Shown here in pieces: positions 22,352 through 32,700 of a stretch of 64,000 nucleotides of DNA (position 1 is the stretch's first letter; every line of letters starts with the position of its first letter). A program made the translations under genes and the position numbers. The notes under the pieces are model-generated. The model had not been told where the DNA came from and did not search any database. It saw nothing but the letters and a program-made list of their open reading frames with translations. This DNA is from Rattus norvegicus (lineage: Eukaryota > Chordata > Mammalia > Rodentia > Muridae): positions 237,506,602-237,570,601 of the forward strand of contig NC_086019.1 of assembly GCF_036323735.1 (NCBI RefSeq), in the 5' to 3' direction.

Positions 22352-22682
22352 TATCTGTGTCATGGTTTGTATATGCTCGGCCCAGGGAGTGGCACTATTA
22401 GAAGATGTGGCCCTGTTGGAGTAGGTGTGTCACTGTGAGCATGGACTTTAAGACACTCATCCCAGCTGCCTGGAAGCCAGTCTTCTCCTACCAGCCTTCA
22501 GATGAAGATGTAGAACTCTCAGCTCCTGCACCATGCCTGCCTGGATGCCACCATGTTCCTGCTTTGATGATAATGAGCTGACCCTTCTGACAGTAAGCCA
22601 GACCCAATTAAATGTTGTCCTTATAAGATTTGCCTTGGTCCTGGTGTCTGTTCACAGCAGTAAAACCATAACTAAGACAGTC
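22352..22682 (+). repeat. URR1-like rodent repeat, plus strand
   Basis: It begins 'gtcatggtttgtatatgctc' and ends 'aaaccataactaagacagtc'. It contains 'gtggccctgttggagtaggt', 'caccatgcctgcctggatgc' and 'ttgccttggtcctggtgtct'. It is the best-preserved member in the window and is used here to orient the others. Confidence 0.6.
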
Positions 22683-22937
22683 TGATATTGTTAATGAGGG
22701 CAAGAATCTGAGACTGAGTGACAGCCTCAGGGGAAAACCCAATACTATTATTCTGCCAAGTACAACACAGAAACCAACAACTGGGCAACATGAAGAAAGT
22801 AAAAGACCTTGAAATGTTCAGTTGTAAATGGGATATCTTTGTTATGCTACTCTCCTCAAGGCTCAGGGATCTATGTAGAAGAAGAGGAGAAAAGATTTTA
22901 AGAGTCAGAGATGGTATTGGTAATGATGGTGTTGGTG

Positions 22938-22939
<2 letters not shown>
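22683..22939. other. unclassified spacer
   Basis: No recognised feature. Confidence 0.3.

Positions 22940-22976
<37 letters not shown>
22940..22976 (+). repeat. (GT)n microsatellite
   Basis: About 18 GT units followed by 'gggcgcgcatgtgtatgtg', a further RY stretch. Confidence 0.95.
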
Positions 22977-22978
<2 letters not shown>

Positions 22979-23139
22979 CGCGCATGTGTATGTGAGAGTG
23001 TGTTTACATCCCTTATTTTATTTTCACTGGTATGGAATTATTTTTTTCCTGTGTTTTTCTTATGTGTAGTCAGCCACCTTGGGTTGGAATTTTCCTTGGA
23101 TTGTATTTTCTGTGGGTCTGGATTGTGGATAGAAATTGT

Positions 23140-24060
23140 TTAAATTTGTTTTTTTTCCTTGTAATGCCTTGGTTTTTCCATCTGTGGTGATTGAGAGTAT
23201 TGCTGGTTATAGTAGCCACGGTTGGCATCTGTGGTTTCTTAGAGGCTGTAGGACATCTGTCCAGGTCTTTGTAGGTTTTAGAGTCTCTGTTGAGAAGTCA
23301 TGTAATTCTGACAGGTCTGCCTTTGTATGTTACTTGGACTTTTTCCATTGTAGCTTTTAATATTCTTTCTTTGTTCTGTAGATTTTGTGTTTCAATTACT
23401 ATGTGGTGGGAAGAGTTTCTTTTCTGGTCCAATCTAATTGGTGTTCTGTAAGCTTCTTGTATGTTTATAAGCCTCTCTTTCTTTCTTTATTTTTTTCCTT
23501 CCTTTTTTTTTTTCCGGAGCTGGGGACCGAACCCAGGGCCTTGAGCTTGCTAGGCAAGTGCTCTACCACTGAGCTAAATCCCCAACCCCCAAGCCTCTCT
23601 TTCTTTAGGTTGGGAAAATTATCTTCTATGATTTTGTTGATCATATTTTCTGGGCCTTGGAGCTGGGACTCTCCACCTTCTTCTATTATTCATAGGTTAG
23701 GTATTTTCACAGCATCCAGATTTTCTGGATGTTTTGTATCAGGAATTTTTTAGATTTAACATTTTCTTGCTTGATGTATCAATTTCTTCTATCATATCTT
23801 CTGCTCCTGAGACTTTCTTCCATTTCTTGTACTTTGTGTTACTTGTGTCTGTTGTTCCTGTTTTCTTTCCTAGTTTTCTATTTCCAGGATTTCCCTCAGG
23901 TTGTATTTTCTTTATTGCTACTATTTCTGTCTTCATGTTTTGAACAGTTTTATTCATTTTCTTCACCTGTTTAATTGTATTTTCCTGTATTTCATCAAGG
24001 GATTTACTCATTTCTTCTTTAAAGACCTCTATCTGTTTCACTGCATTTTGATTATTATTG
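23140..24060 (-). pseudogene. old L1 ORF1 relic, minus strand
   Basis: The plus strand is the complement of L1 ORF1. RRM/C-terminal domain parts are at 23,150-23,470 ('ttctttgttctgtagatttt'). The part at 23,610-23,700 covers the 'NFPNL...E' region ('ttgggaaaattatcttctat'). The coiled-coil half is at 23,780-24,060. The minus-strand frame at 23,739-24,113 still shows heptad-like Glu/Lys-rich sequence. It is 5'-3' interrupted by an ID at 23,485-23,590 and carries stops elsewhere, so it is non-functional. Confidence 0.7.
23485..23590 (-). mobile_element. ID SINE, minus strand, in the L1 ORF1 relic
   Basis: The ID body 'cggagctggggaccgaaccc' to 'gctaaatccccaaccccc' is preceded by a T-rich tail. 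A perfect 16-bp TSD 'aagcctctctttcttt' lies at 23,469-23,484 and 23,591-23,606. The perfect repeat implies a young insertion. The A- and B-box complements are intact. Confidence 0.95.
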
Positions 24061-24069
24061 TCTCTTTGT

Positions 24070-24170
24070 TCTCGAGGTAAGGGTCTTGATATGTAGTCTA
24101 GGCCAGGCTCCATCTCATGATCCTCCTATCTCAGCCTCTCTAGTACTTGAATTGTAGACATGTGTTCAGT
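24070..24170 (-). repeat. B1 SINE fragment, minus strand
   Basis: 'ctcgaggtaagggtcttgat', 'tctaggccaggctccatctc' and 'ctatctcagcctctctagta' are the complement of a partial, diverged B1. Confidence 0.6.
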
Positions 24171-24282
24171 TTTATTTTTTAAAGAGAGGTTAGAAGAAAG
24201 AAGAATGTCAGGAACTGTGATCCAAAGGGAAAAATAATTCTACAAAATACTGGAAAGTTGGAAAAATGTGAGAGTCTTAAAA

Positions 24283-24323
24283 TACAACAACAACAACAAC
24301 AACAACTACTACTGTTACTACTA
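24283..24323 (+). repeat. (CAA)n(CTA)n microsatellite
   Basis: About eight CAA units grade into CTA/CTG triplets. Confidence 0.9.
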
Positions 24324-24329
24324 AGCCAT

Positions 24330-25085
24330 TTAACCCATTTATGGTAAATTTTATGACTTGCATAAGCCAAAGTATAAAAACGTTAGGCACAGCGAATAAC
24401 TGGAACTATCATAAAGTAGCCAGGGCTGCACAAGCTCCCAAAGTAAACTCAGGAAACCTCAACACTTTGCAAGTCAGTACTCTTCTACCATAATCACAAG
24501 CTTGTGGCTTAAACTCTGAGATATCAGCCCTTCAGGAGAGGTCTGGCAGGTCATCTGTGGACCACCTGCGTTCGCCTCATAACCATGTGTGTGAGTCGGC
24601 TGCGCTGTCTCAAAGTTCAAAACAAATCAAGAGGAAGAGGTCAGGCCAGCAGGTTTTAGCAGCTATCAACTAAGACCATGATTTTAAGTAAACCAAAACT
24701 GACAATGACTCTGAAGTAGACTCTGTCCTTGCTGACCCCTGAAAATATCAGCCCAACTGAACCCTGCCCTCAGATTTTCAATTCTCAGTTAAAAGTCCAG
24801 CTTGCAGTTGAACTTCCTGAGGTCTGCTGGCCAGTTTTCACAATGAGCTCACTTTTCATGCTTTAGTTGTGCACACATTTAAGATGGAAAGTGTCAGGCT
24901 ACTTAGGAAGTTGCTTATCACCAATAATTTCTAAACGCTTTTAAGTCCATGAAAAGGCCTTCAAAAGATCATCATTTCTGAAACAATGCCAGTATTTTTC
25001 TTTATTCCCATTTGGTTAAAAAAATTCCAATTTGAATATACAGATATCTCATAAGGTTCTGAAGATACAGTTAGGACTTTTGTTT
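24330..25085. other. unclassified DNA
   Basis: No family recognised. It could hold an old LTR, but no defining ends are visible. Confidence 0.3.
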
Positions 25086-25089
25086 GTTT

Positions 25090-25225
25090 GTGTCAGGGAT
25101 TCTTGGTATAGGCTTGGCTATCCTGGCACTCACTCTCTAGATCTGGCTTGCCTTGAGCTCAGGATTCACCTGCCTCTGCCTCCTGGAATTAAAGGCATGT
25201 GGCACCATTGCATGACTGTTTGTCA
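25090..25225 (-). repeat. B1 SINE, minus strand
   Basis: 'ggcttggctatcctggcact', 'gatctggcttgccttgagct' and 'cctgcctctgcctcctggaa', followed by 'attaaaggcatgtggcacca', are the complement of a B1. It is moderately diverged. Confidence 0.8.
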
Positions 25226-25690
25226 CTCTATATAAATAGGAGTGCATAGCCAGGGGTTATAGTGAGACAGGATGTATTGTTAGAGACTACCCGAGATTGC
25301 GGGAAAAAGAATCAACCACAGATTAGTTTGGCTCGTGGCAGCCTGTGAATGAGGAAAGGACCAGGGAGGTCAAGAGAACAAAATATTGACAAGCACCAAG
25401 AGGTTCAACTCAGGTCAAAAAGTGCATAGGGGCAGGCCTGTCCCTAGTGACTTCAATTGAAAATAACCTTGGGGTTGAATAGCTTTGAGCACCACACAAA
25501 CAGATGGTTCAACTTCTGGAGTGTCTTCACTGCTGCAGAGGTTGTCAAATGTTAAGTTCTAGGACATACTTAATAGCAATAGAAGCTTCTCTCCCTTAGG
25601 GCGATTAAAGCTCAAGAGAGATTGAGACTATGAAGACAGATTCCTAGTCCATATGTGTTGTTGTAAAAATATAAAAAATAAAATGCTGTC
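25226..25690. other. unclassified DNA
   Basis: No recognised feature. Confidence 0.3.
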
Positions 25691-25699
25691 CTTTATCTC

Positions 25700-26513
25700 C
25701 CACTAGGTCCACACCATAGTGCCCCAAGGTATCTGCTAGATATCTTAAGTCTCAGTCAGCAAAACCTCTCGCCCACTTTGCTCCATCCCATATCATACTG
25801 CTGAAGGCCTCTCTCTGAGCCTGACAGCAATCTCTCTACCTATCTAGTTCCCAAGGCAGCTGCCAGAAACACACATCCCATCTCCGTGGCGTCCCACACA
25901 CTCTTCCAAATTCAATTCTCCACATGAAAGAACACACAACCCAATAACCTTTGATCCAATTATTAAGATGTAATTGCCCACCTAAACATACAAAGCCCTG
26001 TACACATTCATCCCTTAAGAACATTCATAACAACCTGTAAAGGTACAGTGTGGGATCTTAACGTCAGCCTCCATGTTGTCTCACAGCTACTCTGCTGTCT
26101 CCTCCCCTCTTCCATTCCCATCTCCTCCTCTTCCTTCAAAGTTTTCTCCTTCCCATCCTTCCTTCTCATCCAATGACAGGCCTCATTCTATCTTGTGACA
26201 TCATCCCACACATATGCATAATAGTGTAGTGGGTATCTCTCACGCTTCTAGGGTATGTGAAAGGCATTCTCCATTTAGAAAGTTAGTCATCTTAGGCAGA
26301 ATAATCTCAGACAGTGTTTCAGCCTCAAAGACTGCATAACTAAGTACAGCCATCAGAGGGCAATAATAATCAAACAGGAAAGCTACCAATATGGACAAGA
26401 TACCTCTGTAGACAGGAGGCACCTGTCCAATGCAGACTAAGCAACAGTCTAAACCATAGGAAAGGCAAGAACCCACGAACTTCTCATCCATGTATATTTC
26501 CATGCATTTATAT
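25700..26513. repeat. probable dispersed rodent repeat, class unknown
   Basis: The C/T-rich block at 26,090-26,165 ('ctcctcccctcttccattcc') and the text around 'cagcctccatgttgtctcac' are reminiscent of a common rodent dispersed repeat. I cannot name it with certainty. The minus strand at 26,240-26,503 has an 87-aa open frame with a Cys/hydrophobic stretch but no recognised domain. Confidence 0.3.
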
Positions 26514-26525
26514 AACTGCTGCTTT

Positions 26526-27194
26526 CTTTTTTGGTTTTTCTTTTTTAATTGGATATTATTATTATTATCATTATTTTACATTTAAATGTTTTCCCCCTTC
26601 CCTGTTTTCCCTCCAGAAACCTCCTATCCTATCTCCCTGCTTCTATGAGGGTGCTCCGTCACCTATCCAACAACTCCCTCCCACCTCTTACCTTGACATT
26701 CCCCTATACTGGGGCACTGAGCCTTCACAGGAACAAGGGTCTCTCCTCCCATTGATGCTGGACAAGGCCATCCTCTGCTACATATGTGGCTGGAGCCATA
26801 GGTCTATTCCTGTGTTCTCTTGGGATGGTGGCTTTGTCCCTGGGAGCTCGGAGTGGAGGTGTCTGTTTGGTTGATACTGTTGTTCTTATGGGGTTGCAAA
26901 CGCCTTCAGCTCCTTCAGTTTTTTTCTCTACTCCTTCATTGGGGACCCCGTTCTCAGTTCAATGGTTGGCTGCAAACGTCCGCCTCTGTATTGGTCATGC
27001 TCTGGCAGAGCCTCTCAGGAGACAGCTATATCAGGCTCCTGTCAGCATGCACTTCTTGGCATCCTCAATATTGTCTGGGTTTGATATCTGTATATGGGAT
27101 GGATCCCCCAGGTGGGTCAGTCTCTGGATGGCCTTTCTTTCAGTCTCTGCTCCACACTTTGTCTTAATGTTTTCTCCTGTGAGTTTTTTTCCCA
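26526..27194 (-). mobile_element. L1 3' UTR, minus strand, with TSD
   Basis: It is the complement of an older L1 3' UTR ('aatgttttcccccttccctg', 'ctatactggggcactgagcc', 'ggagacagctatatcaggct'). The direct repeat 'aactgctgcttt' at 26,514-26,525 and 27,195-27,206 is a 12-bp TSD. It is 5'-truncated within the 3' UTR and has no coding content. Confidence 0.8.
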
Positions 27195-27615
27195 AACTGC
27201 TGCTTTTTAATTTTTGAGGAATCAGAAAGAAGCTACTCAAACATTATCCTTTAACATATGATATTATTGTAAATGCCAGATAAAGATTTAAAAAAATTTA
27301 TTAGTAAAAATGATCAATCAACTGAAAGAAGGTTTAAAAGAAAAGTGGAATAAAGTCAAACCAACCTGGAGAGGAAAGATGGGAATGTAGAAGAAAAAGT
27401 TAGCAAAGTACATGAGAAAATTGGTAAAACAAAACATCAATGTCAGCAACACTGAAGGAAGAAAAATTCAACAAGGAAATTAAGGTTTTGAAAAAAAATC
27501 AGAGATATGTGAAATGAAAACTTGAATGAATCAAATATGAACCATACTAGGAAGCATTACCTGTAGACTCAATGAAGCACAAAACCAAACCAACCAACCA
27601 ATCAACCAATAAACA

Positions 27616-27660
27616 ACCATCATCATCATCATCATCATCAATAACAACAACAAAAACAAA
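27616..27660 (+). repeat. (CAT)n/(CAA)n microsatellite
   Basis: Seven CAT units followed by CAA units, in A-rich sequence of the ancient L1. Confidence 0.85.
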
Positions 27661-27777
27661 CAAACAAAAAACCCAAACTAGGCACCCAAATAAACAAAAT
27701 CCCTAAAACCTGAAGTTGAAAGAGAAAGTCAAAGGAAAGTCAAGTTCATTCATACATTAAAAAGGAAAAGAAATATT

Positions 27778-27900
27778 AATTCTAGCACTCAAGAGTGAGA
27801 GGAAGGCAGATCTCTGAATTTGAGGACAGTCTGGACTACATAGTAAGTTCTAGAAAATTGAAATGACATAGTGAGACTTTCTCTCTCAAAAAAAGAAAAT
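27778..27900 (+). repeat. B1 SINE, plus strand
   Basis: 'tctagcactcaagagtgaga', 'ggcagatctctgaatttgag', 'gacagtctggactacatagt' and an A-rich end 'ctcaaaaaaagaaaatg' mark a diverged B1. Confidence 0.75.
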
Positions 27901-28259
27901 GAATAAATAAGCATCATAACAACAAGACCTCTGGGGTATGATCAAAAACCCAAGTCTAAGAATCCATGAAATATAAGAAGCTGAATTATGAGGTAAAGAA
28001 AACCTAGCCAATGAAATTATGACATAAAAATCCGCAAATATTGGTAAGGAAATGGACATCCAAACACAAGAGGCATTTAGAGTTTCAAGTAGACACTATG
28101 GCGAAAAATCTCTGTAGGTTGTATTTTAGTCAACATGTCAAATACATAAAGCAAACAAATTCTATTAAAAGCCGAAAAAGAAAATATCAGCTTTCTTGTG
28201 ACAGAAACATCAGAATAGCATCAGTTCTCTCACTGGCAATGTTAAAAGGCACATGATAT

Positions 28260-28642
28260 ATTTCTTTTTTTCTTCCATTTTTATTAAATTGGGTATTTCT
28301 TATTTACATTTCAAATATTATCCCCTTTTCCGGTTTCCTGTCCATCAGCCCCCTAACCCCTCCCCTCCCCTTCTATATAGTTGTTCCTCTCCCCATCCAC
28401 CCCCCATTACTGACCCCCAACAATCCCCTACACTGGGGGTCCAACCTTGGCAGGACCAAGGTCTTCCTCTTCCACTGGTGCACTTATTAGGCTATTCATT
28501 GCTACCTATGCAGTTGGAGCCCAGGGTCTGTCCATGTATAGTCTTTGGGTAGTGGTTTAGTCCCTGGGAGCTCTGGTTGGTTGGCATTGCTTTTCTTATG
28601 GAGTCACAAGCCCCTTCAGCTCTTTCAGTCCTTTCTCTAATG
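28260..28642 (-). mobile_element. L1 3' UTR, minus strand
   Basis: 'attaaattgggtatttctta', 'ttttccggtttcctgtccat', 'actgggggtccaaccttggc' and 'ttgggtagtggtttagtccc' are the complement of a fairly young L1 3' UTR, truncated at about 28,642. The short repeat 'catgatata' at 28,251-28,259 and 28,643-28,651 is the likely TSD. Confidence 0.8.
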
Positions 28643-28651
28643 CATGATATA

Positions 28652-28944
28652 GTTCAAGCCATTGAAGTAAATGATCACTTAACAAGATTGATAAACTAGT
28701 GACTCTGTTTTGAAATTGACAAAGAACCTTCTGATGATGTAATATTCTTAACAAAGAGAGTCTCAATAAGAAGAAGCCAGGAAAGAATACAGTCTTAAGA
28801 AGAATAGTTGAATGAAAGGAAACCAGAAAGGACTTTTATAATATCCAACATGGCCAAACAGCAAATGCCTAATATTAATAGGGGAAATGTGAAGGTCAAG
28901 CAATAATCTATCCGCCCAGAGAAGTATGAGTAAAACCCCAGGAG
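28652..28944 (+). pseudogene. ancient L1 relic, continuation of the 27.25-28.26 kb layer
   Basis: The sequence resumes the A-rich ancient L1 after the 28.26-28.64 kb insertion. It joins 36,305 once the full-length L1 is removed. No open frame. Confidence 0.45.
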
Positions 28945-28959
28945 TTAGGCTCATTTCTT
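28945..28959 (+). repeat. target-site duplication, 3' side of the full-length L1
   Basis: 'ttaggctcatttctt', identical over all 15 bp to 36,290-36,304. Together they define the ends of the element exactly. Confidence 0.95.
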
Positions 28960-28982
28960 TTTTTTTTTTTTTTTTTTTTTTT

Positions 28983-29041
28983 AGCATTATAACAGATTTA
29001 TTGTTTTTTTTATCAATAGATATTTTATTTTGTTTTTTTGT
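28983..29041 (-). other. putative short 3' transduction in the full-length L1
   Basis: On the minus strand the L1 3' end runs into A-rich sequence (29,060-29,012, A runs split by single C). After it comes a segment not found in the other L1 3' ends here ('tctattgat', then 'aataaatctgttataatgct'), followed by the final poly(A). The segment ends 14 nt after its own AATAAA. This is the pattern expected when transcription passes the weak L1 signal and uses a signal in the source locus flank. Tail microsatellite growth could explain only the A-rich half. Confidence 0.65.
28997..29002 (-). terminator. downstream poly(A) signal AATAAA
   Basis: AATAAA on the minus strand, 14 nt before the terminal poly(A) starts at 28,982. 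This is correct spacing for the signal actually used by the inserted transcript. Confidence 0.75.
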
Positions 29042-29057
29042 TTTTTTTTGTTTTTTT

Positions 29058-29063
29058 TTTATT
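29058..29063 (-). terminator. L1 terminal poly(A) signal AATAAA
   Basis: The 3' UTR ends 'actcaagttaataaaa', so the signal overlaps the start of the first A-rich tract. It appears to have been bypassed in the transcript that made this insertion. Confidence 0.75.
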
Positions 29064-29769
29064 AACTTGAGTATTTCTTATATACATTTCGAGTGTTATT
29101 CCCTTTCCCGGTTTCCGGGCAAACATCCCCCTCCCCCCTCCCCTTCCTTATGGGTGTTCCCCTCCCAACCCTCCCCCCATTGCCGCCCTCCCCCCATAGA
29201 CTAGTTCACTGTGGGTTCAGTCTTAGCAGGACCCAGGGCTTCCCCTTCCACTGGTGCTCTTACTAGGATATTCATTGCTACCTATGGGGTCAGAGTCCAG
29301 GGTCAGTCCATGTATAGTCTTTAGGTAGTGGCTTAGTCCCTGGAAGCTCTGGTTGCTTGGCATTGTTGTACTTTTGGGGTCTCGAGCCCCTTCAAGCTCT
29401 TCCAGTTCTTTCTCTGATTCCTTCAACAGGGGACCTATTCTCAGTTCAGTGGTTTGCTGCTGGCATTCGCCTCTGTATTTGCTGTATTCTGGCTGTGTCT
29501 CTCAGGAGCGATCTACATCCGGCTCCTGTCGGTCTGCACTTCTTTGCTTCATCCATCTTGCCTAATTGGGTGGCTGTATATGTATGGGCCACATGTGGGG
29601 CAGGCTCTGAATGGGTGTTCCTTCAGTCTCTGTTTTAATCTTTGCCTCTCCCTTCCCTGCCAAGGGTATTCTTTTTCCTCATTTAAAGAAGGAGTGAAGC
29701 ATTCACATTTTGATCATCCGTCTTGAGTTTCCTTTGTTCTAGGGATCTAGGGTAATTCAAGCATTTGGG
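29064..29769 (-). other. L1 3' UTR with G-rich polypurine tract
   Basis: A non-coding 706-bp region from the ORF2 stop to the tail. On the minus strand the purine tract (29,200-29,110) carries several runs of four to seven G, suitable for a G-quadruplex, a known hallmark of rodent and human L1 3' UTRs. The same tract recurs at 5.14, 14.79 and 40.73 kb (last on the minus strand). Confidence 0.85.
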
Positions 29770-32700
29770 CTAATAGCCACTTATCAATGAGTGCATACCA
29801 TGTATGTCTTTCTGTGATTGGGTTAGCTCACTCAGGATGATATTTTCCAGTTCCAACCATTTGCCTACGAATTTCATAAAGTCGTTGTTTTTGATAGCTG
29901 AGTAATATTCCATTGTGTAGATGTACCACATTTTCTGTATCCATTCCTCTGTTGAAGGGCATCTGGGTTCTTTCCAGCTTCTGGCTATTATAAATAAGGC
30001 TGCGATGAACATAGTGGAGCACGTGTCTCTTTTATATGTTGAGGCATCTTTTGGGTATATGCCCAAGAGAGGTATAGCTGGATCATCAGGCAGTTCAATG
30101 TCCAATTTTCTGAGGAACCTCCAGACTGATTTCCAGAATGGTTTTACCAGTCTGCAATCCCACCAACAATGGAGGAGTGTTCCTCTTTCTCCACATCCTC
30201 GCCAGCATCTGCTGTCACCTGAGTTTTTGATCTTAGCCAATCGCACTGGTGTGAGGTGAAATCTCAGGGTTGTTTTGATTTGCATTTCCCTTATGACTAA
30301 AGATGTTGAACATTTCTTTAGGTGTTTCTCAGCCATTCGGCATTCCTCAGCTGTGAATTCTTTGTTTAGCTCTGAACCCCATTTTTTAATAGGGTTATTT
30401 GTTTCCCTGCGGTCTAACTTCTTGAGTTCTTTGTATATTTTGGAAATAAGGCCTCTATCTGTTGTAGGATTGGTAAAGATCTTTTCCCAATCTGTTGGTT
30501 GCCGTTTTGTCCTAACCACAGTGTCCTTTGCCTTACAGAAGCTTTGCAGTTTTATGAGATCCCATTTGTCGATTCTTGATCTTAGAGCATAAGCCATTGG
30601 TGTTTTGTTCAGGAAATTTTTTCCAGTGCCCATGTGTTCCAGATGCTTCCCTAGTTTTTCTTCTATTAGTTTGAGTGTGTCTGGTTTGATGTGGAGGTCC
30701 TTGATCCACTTGGACTTAAGCTTTGTACAGGGTGATAAGGATGGATCGATCTGCATTCTTCTACATGTTGCCCTCCAGTTGAACCAGCACCATTTGCTGA
30801 AAATACTATCTTTTTTCCATTGGATGGTTTTGGCTCCTTTGTCAAAAATCAAGTGACCATAGGTGTGTGGGTTCATTTCTGGGTCTTCAATTCTATTCCA
30901 TTGGTCTATCTGTCTGTCTCTGTACCAATACCATGCAGTTTTTATCACTATTGCTCTGTAATACTGCTTGAGTTCAGGGATAGTGATTCCCCCTGAAGTC
31001 CTTTTATTGTTGAGGATAGCTTTAGCTATCCTGGGTTTTTTGTTATTCCAGATGAATTTGCAAATTGTTCTGTCTAACTCTTTGAAGAATTGGATTGGTA
31101 TTTTGATGGGGATTGCATTGAATCTGTAGATTGCTTTTGGTAAGATGGCCATTTTTACCATATTAATCCTGCCAATCCATGAGCATGGGAGATCTTTCCA
31201 TCTTCTGAGGTCTTCTTCAATTTCTTTCCTCAGTGTCTTGAAGTTCTTATTGTACAGATCTTTTACTTGCTTGGTTAAAGTCACACCGAGGTACTTTATA
31301 TTATTTGGGTCTATTATGAAGGGTGTCGTTTCCCTAATTTCTTTCTCGGCTTGTTTCTCTTTTGTATAGAGGAAGGCAACTGATTTATTTGAGTTAATTT
31401 TATACCCAGCCACTTTGCTGAAGTTGTTTATCAGCTTTAGTAGTTCTCTGGTGGAACTTTTGGGATCACTTAAATATACTATCATGTCATCTGCAAATAG
31501 TGATATTTTGACCTCTTCTTTTCCGATCTGTATCCCTTTGATCTCCTTTTGTTGTCTGATTGCTCTGGCTAGAACTTCAAGAACTATATTGAATAAGTAG
31601 GGAGAGAGTGGGCAGCCTTGTCTAGTCCCTGATTTTAGTGGGATTGCTTCAAGTTTCTCTCCATTTAGTTTAATGTTAGCAACTGGTTTGCTGTATATGG
31701 CTTTTACTATGTTTAGGTATGGGCCTTGAATTCCTATTCTTTCCAGGACTTTTATCATGAAGGGGTGTTGAATTTTGTCAAATGCTTTCTCAGCATCTAA
31801 TGAAATGATCATGTGGTTCTGTTCTTTCAGTTTGTTTATATAATGGATCACGTTGATGGTTTTCCGTATATTAAACCATCCCTGCATGCCTGGGATGAAG
31901 CCTACTTGATCATGGTGGATGATTGTTTTGATGTGCTCTTGAATTCGGTTTGCCAGAATTTTATTGAGTATTTTTGCGTCGATATTCATAAGGGAAATTG
32001 GTCTGAAGTTCTCTTTCTTTGTTGTGTCTTTGTGTGGTTTAGGTATAAGAGTAATTGTGGCTTCATAGAAGGAATTCGGTAGGGCTCCATCTGTTTCAAT
32101 TTTGTGGAATAGTTTGGATAATATTGGTATGAGGTCTTCTATGAAGGTTTGATAGAATTCTGCACTAAACCCGTCTGGACCTGGGCTCTTTTTGGTTGGG
32201 AGACCTTTAATGACTGCTTCTATTTCCTTAGGAGTTATGGGGTTGTTTAACTGGTTTATCTGTTCCTGATTTAACTTCGATACCTGGTATCTGTCTAGGA
32301 AATTGTCCATTTCCTGAAGATTTTCAAATTTTGTTGAATATAGGTTTTTATAGTAAGATCTGATGATTTTTTGAATTTCCTCCGAATCTGTAGTTATGTC
32401 TCCCTTTTCATTTCTGATTTTGTTAATTTGGACACACTCTCTGTGTCCTCTCATTAGTCTGGCTAAGGGTTTATCTATCTTGTTGATTTTCTCAAAGAAC
32501 CAACTTTTGGTTCTGTTGATTCTTTCTATGGTCCTTTTTGTTTCTACTTGGTTGATTTCAGCTCTGAGTTTGATTATTTCCTGCCTTCTACTCCTCCTGG
32601 GTGTATTTGCTTCTTTTTGTTCTAGAGCTTTTAGGTGTGCTGTCAAGCTGCTGACATATGCTCTTTCCTGTTTCTTTCTGCAGGCACTCAGCGCTATGAG

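Larger units (their letters stand above)
27250..28259 (+). pseudogene. ancient L1/HAL1-like ORF1 relic, plus strand
   Basis: An A-rich, Lys/Glu-coding type sequence retains echoes of L1 ORF1 (for example about 27,950-27,980, 'aacccaagtctaagaatcca', and about 28,170, 'gccgaaaaagaaaatatcag'). It continues at 28,652-28,944 and then, after the full-length L1, at 36,305. No open frame survives. It is the oldest layer of the nest. HAL1 (ORF1-only element) is an alternative for this first part. Confidence 0.45.
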
